A stretch of 8,721 nucleotides of DNA, taken from NCBI GenBank assembly GCA_937926555.1, contig CALAZX010000067.1, positions 1 to 8,721 of the forward strand, written 5' to 3'. Source of the stretch: an uncultured Negativicutes bacterium (GTDB lineage Bacteria; Bacillota; Negativicutes; Acidaminococcales; Acidaminococcaceae). Position numbers and translations under genes: made by a program. The notes under the pieces were generated by a model, which was not told the origin of the DNA, did no database searches, and was given only the letters and a program-made list of their open reading frames with translations. Below, in pieces: positions 5,913 through 8,721 of the stretch; the stretch's first letter is position 1; each line of letters starts with the position of its first letter.

Positions 5913-6614
5913 ATGAAAACTCTGAAGAAGATACTCTTGATTGGCGGTGTATGTTTTGTAGGCTACAAACTGGGCCAGAAACTGATGGAGGAGAAGAACA
6001 TCGCTCCTTCCGAAGTGGTGGATGACCTGAAGGCCAAAGCGGAAGCCTGCAAGGAACAGGCCGAGGAATACATCAGGAAGGCGAAATCGAAAGAGAAGGA
6101 GCAGGAGGAGCAGGCCCGCAAGGTCTATGTCTTCGGCCCTGACAAGCGGATCGAGATCATCCGCCTGTCCCCGGAAGTCACCGGCCTCTATGACAACAAG
6201 CTGAACCTGCCCATCGAGAAGCAGGTGCGGTCCTACAGCGAGGACGGCGACACCCTCTATGTGTACGCCGCCATGGCCGACTATGTGATCAAGGCGGAGC
6301 CTTTCCATATCTGCGCCTACGTGAAGAACCGGGACAACGCTCCGCTGCTGGCGGAGAGCCTGGGCGCCCATTACAGTGAGGATGAGGCCACGGTGTACTG
6401 CTACGGCAAGACGGAGAAGGTGCCCCTGGTGAAACCGGAACCGGAGCCGGAGGTGGTGGAACCGGAGGCGGAAGCCGCCGAGCCCGCGGAACAGGCGGAG
6501 ACGGCGGATGCCGGCACAGCCCCTGAGGCTGAGGAAGCCGGATCTGCGGAGACCCCGGTGGAGAATGCCGGCGGGGCCGCAGGAAAAGCCGAGGAGGAAG
6601 CCCCCAAAGCCTGA
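5913..6614 (+). CDS. Unknown membrane-anchored protein with acidic Ala/Glu/Pro tail
   Basis: I do not recognise this 233-residue protein. It starts with Lys residues and a short hydrophobic stretch (about 6-20, ILLIGGVCFVGYKL) that probably serves as an uncleaved anchor; the Cys at 14 is not in a good lipobox. Residues 23-70 are a highly charged helix, likely coiled coil, a layout reminiscent of YtxH-type stress proteins, though I do not claim membership. Residues 70-168 form a compact strand-rich domain (VYVFGPDKRIEIIRL, DTLYVYAAMADYVIKAEPF, ATVYCYGK) of unknown fold. Residues 172-233 are low complexity, very acidic and rich in Glu, Ala and Pro, probably disordered. The start is firm: AAGGAGG (5898-5904) lies eight bases upstream. 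The gene has its own promoter and terminator, so it is probably transcribed alone. Confidence 0.88.
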   Translation: MKTLKKILLIGGVCFVGYKLGQKLMEEKNIAPSEVVDDLKAKAEACKEQAEEYIRKAKSKEKEQEEQARKVYVFGPDKRIEIIRLSPEVTGLYDNKLNLPIEKQVRSYSEDGDTLYVYAAMADYVIKAEPFHICAYVKNRDNAPLLAESLGAHYSEDEATVYCYGKTEKVPLVKPEPEPEVVEPEAEAAEPAEQAETADAGTAPEAEEAGSAETPVENAGGAAGKAEEEAPKA

Positions 6615-6631
6615 GTTGAGGCGGAGCGCCA

Positions 6632-6696
6632 TGCCGGAGATGTCAGCGGCGGCATAACGTGGCACACCGCGTTATGCGGAGCGGCGGAATCCGGCA
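6632..6696. repeat. Nested palindrome downstream of the 5913 gene
   Basis: An 11-bp hairpin with a 4-base loop (6652-6662 with 6667-6677, one G-U pair) sits inside an outer 7-bp inverted repeat TGCCGGA/TCCGGCA (6632-6638 with 6690-6696). The inner hairpin is flanked by direct copies of AGCGGCGG (6645-6652 and 6680-6687). No T-run follows, so it is not a classical terminator. Confidence 0.5.
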
Positions 6697-6717
6697 CAAC
6701 AGAAAACATGACGACAG

Positions 6718-6764
6718 ATACACAATCGCGGCAGCCTTGCTGTTTTGCGGTTGTGTGTTTTTTT
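6718..6764 (+). terminator. Intrinsic terminator of the 5913 gene
   Basis: ACACAATCGC (6720-6729) pairs with GCGGTTGTGT (6747-6756) with one wobble, and an inner CAGC/GCTG stem extends it. Seven T follow at 6758-6764. The T-run and right arm double as the spacer and -35 of the next promoter. Confidence 0.75.
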
Positions 6765-6772
6765 GCTATAAT
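6745..6772 (+). promoter_or_regulatory. Promoter of the acpS-nnr operon
   Basis: A perfect TATAAT (6767-6772) with an upstream TGC (extended -10) and a weak -35 TTGCGG (6745-6750), 16 bp away, would start transcription near 6779. The -35 lies in the right arm of the preceding terminator. Confidence 0.7.
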
Positions 6773-6825
6773 GTAGGTATGATAATTTAACCTGGAGGAC
6801 TGTGAGCAGAAAGCGGGGGATTCTT

Positions 6826-7200
6826 ATGATCATCGGTGTTGGCTGTGACCTGGCGGAAGTGGACCGTATCGGCAAGGCGCTGCAGCGGAAAGGATTCCGT
6901 GAGCGTGTCTATACGGCGGCGGAAATCGAGTACTGCACGGGCCCGAAAGGGGACAAGGTGGAGAGCTACGCCGCCCGCTTCGCGGCCAAGGAGGCTTTCC
7001 TCAAGGCCCTGGGCACAGGGCTGCGGGAGGGAAGGCTCCTGGAGATCGAGGTCCTCAATGACGGGCTGGGGCAGCCGGAACTGCATCTCAGCGGACATTT
7101 CGCCGCGCTGGCGGAGTCCCGCGGGGTGACGGACATCCGGATGAGCCTCAGCCATAGGGGAAACATGGCGAGGGCGGTAGTGATACTGGGAGGAGCATGA
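6826..7200 (+). CDS. acpS: Holo-[acyl carrier protein] synthase
   Basis: AcpS transfers the 4'-phosphopantetheine arm from coenzyme A to a serine of apo-ACP, making ACP active for fatty acid synthesis in the cytoplasm. The 124 residues match the usual length of about 120. The N-terminus MIIGVGCDLAEVDRI carries the Mg-binding Asp (residue 8). The second signature RFAAKEAFLKALGTG (51-65) carries the catalytic and Mg-binding Glu56 and the CoA-contacting Lys60. The C-terminal MSLSHRGNMARA (106-117) is the conserved substrate-pocket strand. I chose ATG at 6826 because it gives the canonical N-terminus and GGGGGA lies five bases upstream. A GTG at 6802 with GGAGG only three bases away would add eight residues (MSRKRGIL) and is less likely. 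It is the first gene of an operon, followed one base later by nnr. Confidence 0.95.
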   Translation: MIIGVGCDLAEVDRIGKALQRKGFRERVYTAAEIEYCTGPKGDKVESYAARFAAKEAFLKALGTGLREGRLLEIEVLNDGLGQPELHLSGHFAALAESRGVTDIRMSLSHRGNMARAVVILGGA

Positions 7201-7201
7201 C

Positions 7202-8721
7202 ATGAGAGTCGTGCTGGCGGAAGAAATGCGGAATCTGGACCGGATGGCGGAAGAGGAGATCGGCATTCCCGGACTGGTTCTGATGGAGAATGCCGGCCGG
7301 GCCGTGGCGGACCGGGCGGAAGAGATGCTGGAAGGCTGCCCCGGGCGGCATGTGGTGATTTTCGCCGGGAAGGGCAATAACGGGGGCGACGGTGCCGGCG
7401 CGGGGCGCTGGCTCATGAACCGGGGCGCCCGGGTGACCCTGGTGCTGGCGGGACTGGTGGATGACCTGTCCGGCAGCGCCGCCGACGAGATGCAGTACTA
7501 CCTGTCCTGCAACGGCAAGGTGCTGGAGCTTCCGGTCCTGGAAGGGCCGGAGGACATCCGTGAGATCCGCGGTCTGGCCCGGGAGGCCGACCTGATCATA
7601 GACGCCCTGCTGGGCACCGGGTTCAGCGGCGAGCTGCGCCCGCTCTATACGGAGCTGTGCAAAGCCATCAACGGCAGCGGCCGCCCGGTGCTGGCGGTGG
7701 ACATCCCCACCGGGGTCAACGCCGATGACGGCAGCGCGGACCTCCACGCCGTCACCGCCGACGTGACGGTGACCATGGCCCTGCCCAAACAGGGACTCTA
7801 CCTCTGCCCGGGCATGGAGCTGGCGGGAGAGGTGGACGTGGCGGATATCGGCATGCCTCTTCCCATGCTCCTGGAACCGGCGGGGGACCGCTGGCTCATC
7901 AACGGGGAGATGGTGGCCAACCTGCTGCCCATCCGTCCCCGGAACATGCATAAAGGCGACGCCGGCCGCGTGGTGACTATCGCGGGATCCTACGGCTATC
8001 TGGGCGCCGCCGAGCTGGCAAGCCGGTCCGCCGTCCTTTCGGGGGCCGGTCTGGTGACCCTGCTCACGCCCCAGGTGGTGCGGAGCATGCTGGCGGTGAA
8101 ACTGACGGAGGTCATGGTGAAATCCCTGCCTTCGGACAACGCCGGCATCCTGCAGGACGGCGCCGTGGAGGAGGCCGCCTCCCTGGCGGCTTCCGCGGAC
8201 GCGGTGGCCATCGGGCCGGGGCTGGGCACGTCCGAGGAGACCGCCCGCCTGATCCGGGAGATCCTGCTGCATACGGAGAAGACCTGTGTGGTGGACGCCG
8301 ACGCGCTCACCGCCCTGCAGGACCATACGGACATCCTCCTCCACATGGTGGGGGACCGGGTGCTGACGCCCCATCCCGGGGAGATGGCCCGGCTGACGGG
8401 ACTGTCCGTGGCGGAGATCGAGGCGGACCGGGTGGAAGTGGCCCGGGAGTATGCGGAGAAATGGCAGTCCGTGGTGGTGCTGAAAGGCGTTCCCACGGTG
8501 GTGGCCCTGCCCGGCGGGGAGAGCTACCTCAATATCAACGGCAATCCCTCCATGGCCGCCGGCGGTTCCGGTGACGTGCTGACAGGGCTCATCGCGGCGC
8601 TGGCGGCACAGGGCATGGAGGCGGCGGACGCGGCGGTGGCCGGCGTCTACCTCCACGGACTGGCGGGGGACCTGGCGGCGGAGGGCCGTACCGGCATCAG
8701 TGCCGGACAGCTCCTGGAAGC
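7202..8721 (+). CDS. nnr: Bifunctional NAD(P)H-hydrate epimerase / ADP-dependent dehydratase (partial)
   Basis: This enzyme repairs hydrated NADH and NADPH. The N-terminal YjeF_N domain epimerises R- and S-NAD(P)HX, and the C-terminal ribokinase-like domain dehydrates S-NAD(P)HX back to NAD(P)H using ADP. The frame is open from ATG 7202 to the window edge, giving 506 codons; the family is about 500-520 residues, so little is missing. Epimerase part (about 1-215): GNNGGDG (58-64), IIDALLGTGFSGE (132-144) and AVDIPTGVNAD (165-175) with the probable catalytic Asp167. Dehydratase part (about 230 on): HKGDAGRVVTIAGS (250-263), AIGPGLG (336-342), DADAL (365-369), LTPHPGEM (388-395) and GGSGDVLTG (454-462) with catalytic Asp458. 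GGAGG (7189-7193) lies eight bases before the start, inside the acpS end. It is co-transcribed with acpS, a common Bacillota arrangement often followed by alr, which lies outside this window if present. No complete stop codon is seen. Confidence 0.95.
   Translation, partial: MRVVLAEEMRNLDRMAEEEIGIPGLVLMENAGRAVADRAEEMLEGCPGRHVVIFAGKGNNGGDGAGAGRWLMNRGARVTLVLAGLVDDLSGSAADEMQYYLSCNGKVLELPVLEGPEDIREIRGLAREADLIIDALLGTGFSGELRPLYTELCKAINGSGRPVLAVDIPTGVNADDGSADLHAVTADVTVTMALPKQGLYLCPGMELAGEVDVADIGMPLPMLLEPAGDRWLINGEMVANLLPIRPRNMHKGDAGRVVTIAGSYGYLGAAELASRSAVLSGAGLVTLLTPQVVRSMLAVKLTEVMVKSLPSDNAGILQDGAVEEAASLAASADAVAIGPGLGTSEETARLIREILLHTEKTCVVDADALTALQDHTDILLHMVGDRVLTPHPGEMARLTGLSVAEIEADRVEVAREYAEKWQSVVVLKGVPTVVALPGGESYLNINGNPSMAAGGSGDVLTGLIAALAAQGMEAADAAVAGVYLHGLAGDLAAEGRTGISAGQLLE

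Noticed and set aside
6163..6614. Acidic Ala/Glu/Pro tail of the 5913 gene as a frameshift artefact
   Set aside because: The frame keeps normal codon use to the stop and the composition is a plausible disordered tail, so I treat it as genuine.
7148..8656. A 502-codon open frame opposite nnr and acpS
   Set aside because: Same cause: antisense reading of GC-biased codons, His/Gly/Gln rich with no recognisable motifs, over two clear genes.
1..8721. Defence, toxin-antitoxin, CRISPR or mobile-element system
   Set aside because: All supported genes are housekeeping or single unknown proteins; no nuclease, transposase, reverse transcriptase or repeat-spacer pattern is visible.

Overview
The window is ordinary chromosomal sequence from a GC-rich bacterium, most likely a member of the Bacillota. 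The acpS - nnr (NAD(P)HX repair) gene pair is common in that phylum, and the promoters are of sigma-70/sigma-A type (TTGACA/TATAAT, with TGn-extended -10 elements). A Negativicutes lineage is possible but is my inference, not something the sequence proves. I see no rRNA, tRNA, insertion sequence, CRISPR array, phage or integrase gene.

Layout, left to right. (1) 34-76: an intrinsic terminator ending a minus-strand gene. (2) 162-1241, minus: a membrane-anchored extracytoplasmic protein with a possible DUF2939-like N-terminal part. (3) 1242-1635: an AT-rich control region with a strong minus-strand promoter for that gene, a second strong promoter on the plus strand that has no obvious gene, an 11-bp dyad between them, and the hairpins and terminator of the next minus-strand gene. 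(4) 1636-2700, minus: a 354-residue protein with one C-terminal membrane segment, loosely like the RMD1/DUF155 family. (5) 2701-2968: a divergent promoter region. (6) 2969-5506, plus: a complete ClpB disaggregase followed by a strong terminator. (7) 5913-6614, plus: an unknown short membrane-anchored protein with a charged helical segment and an acidic Ala/Glu/Pro tail, preceded by a structured leader. (8) 6615-6825: a palindromic element, a terminator and an overlapping promoter. (9) 6826-7200, plus: AcpS, holo-[acyl carrier protein] synthase. (10) 7202 to the window end, plus: a bifunctional NAD(P)HX epimerase/dehydratase, cut by the window edge.

How the genes relate. AcpS and Nnr lie one base apart and form an operon that continues beyond the window; both are housekeeping functions (carrier protein activation and nicotinamide cofactor repair). 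ClpB is the general protein disaggregase. The tail-anchored gene is divergent from clpB, and the two promoters overlap at a palindromic 15-mer (TTTTATGGTAAAATA) that recurs exactly at the predicted promoter of the unknown gene at 5913. This is the best hint of shared control in the window.

I found no convincing new multi-gene system. The points worth a second look are non-coding: the orphan plus-strand promoter near 1514, the shared palindromic promoter element, the structured leader before 5913, and the nested palindrome at 6632-6696.
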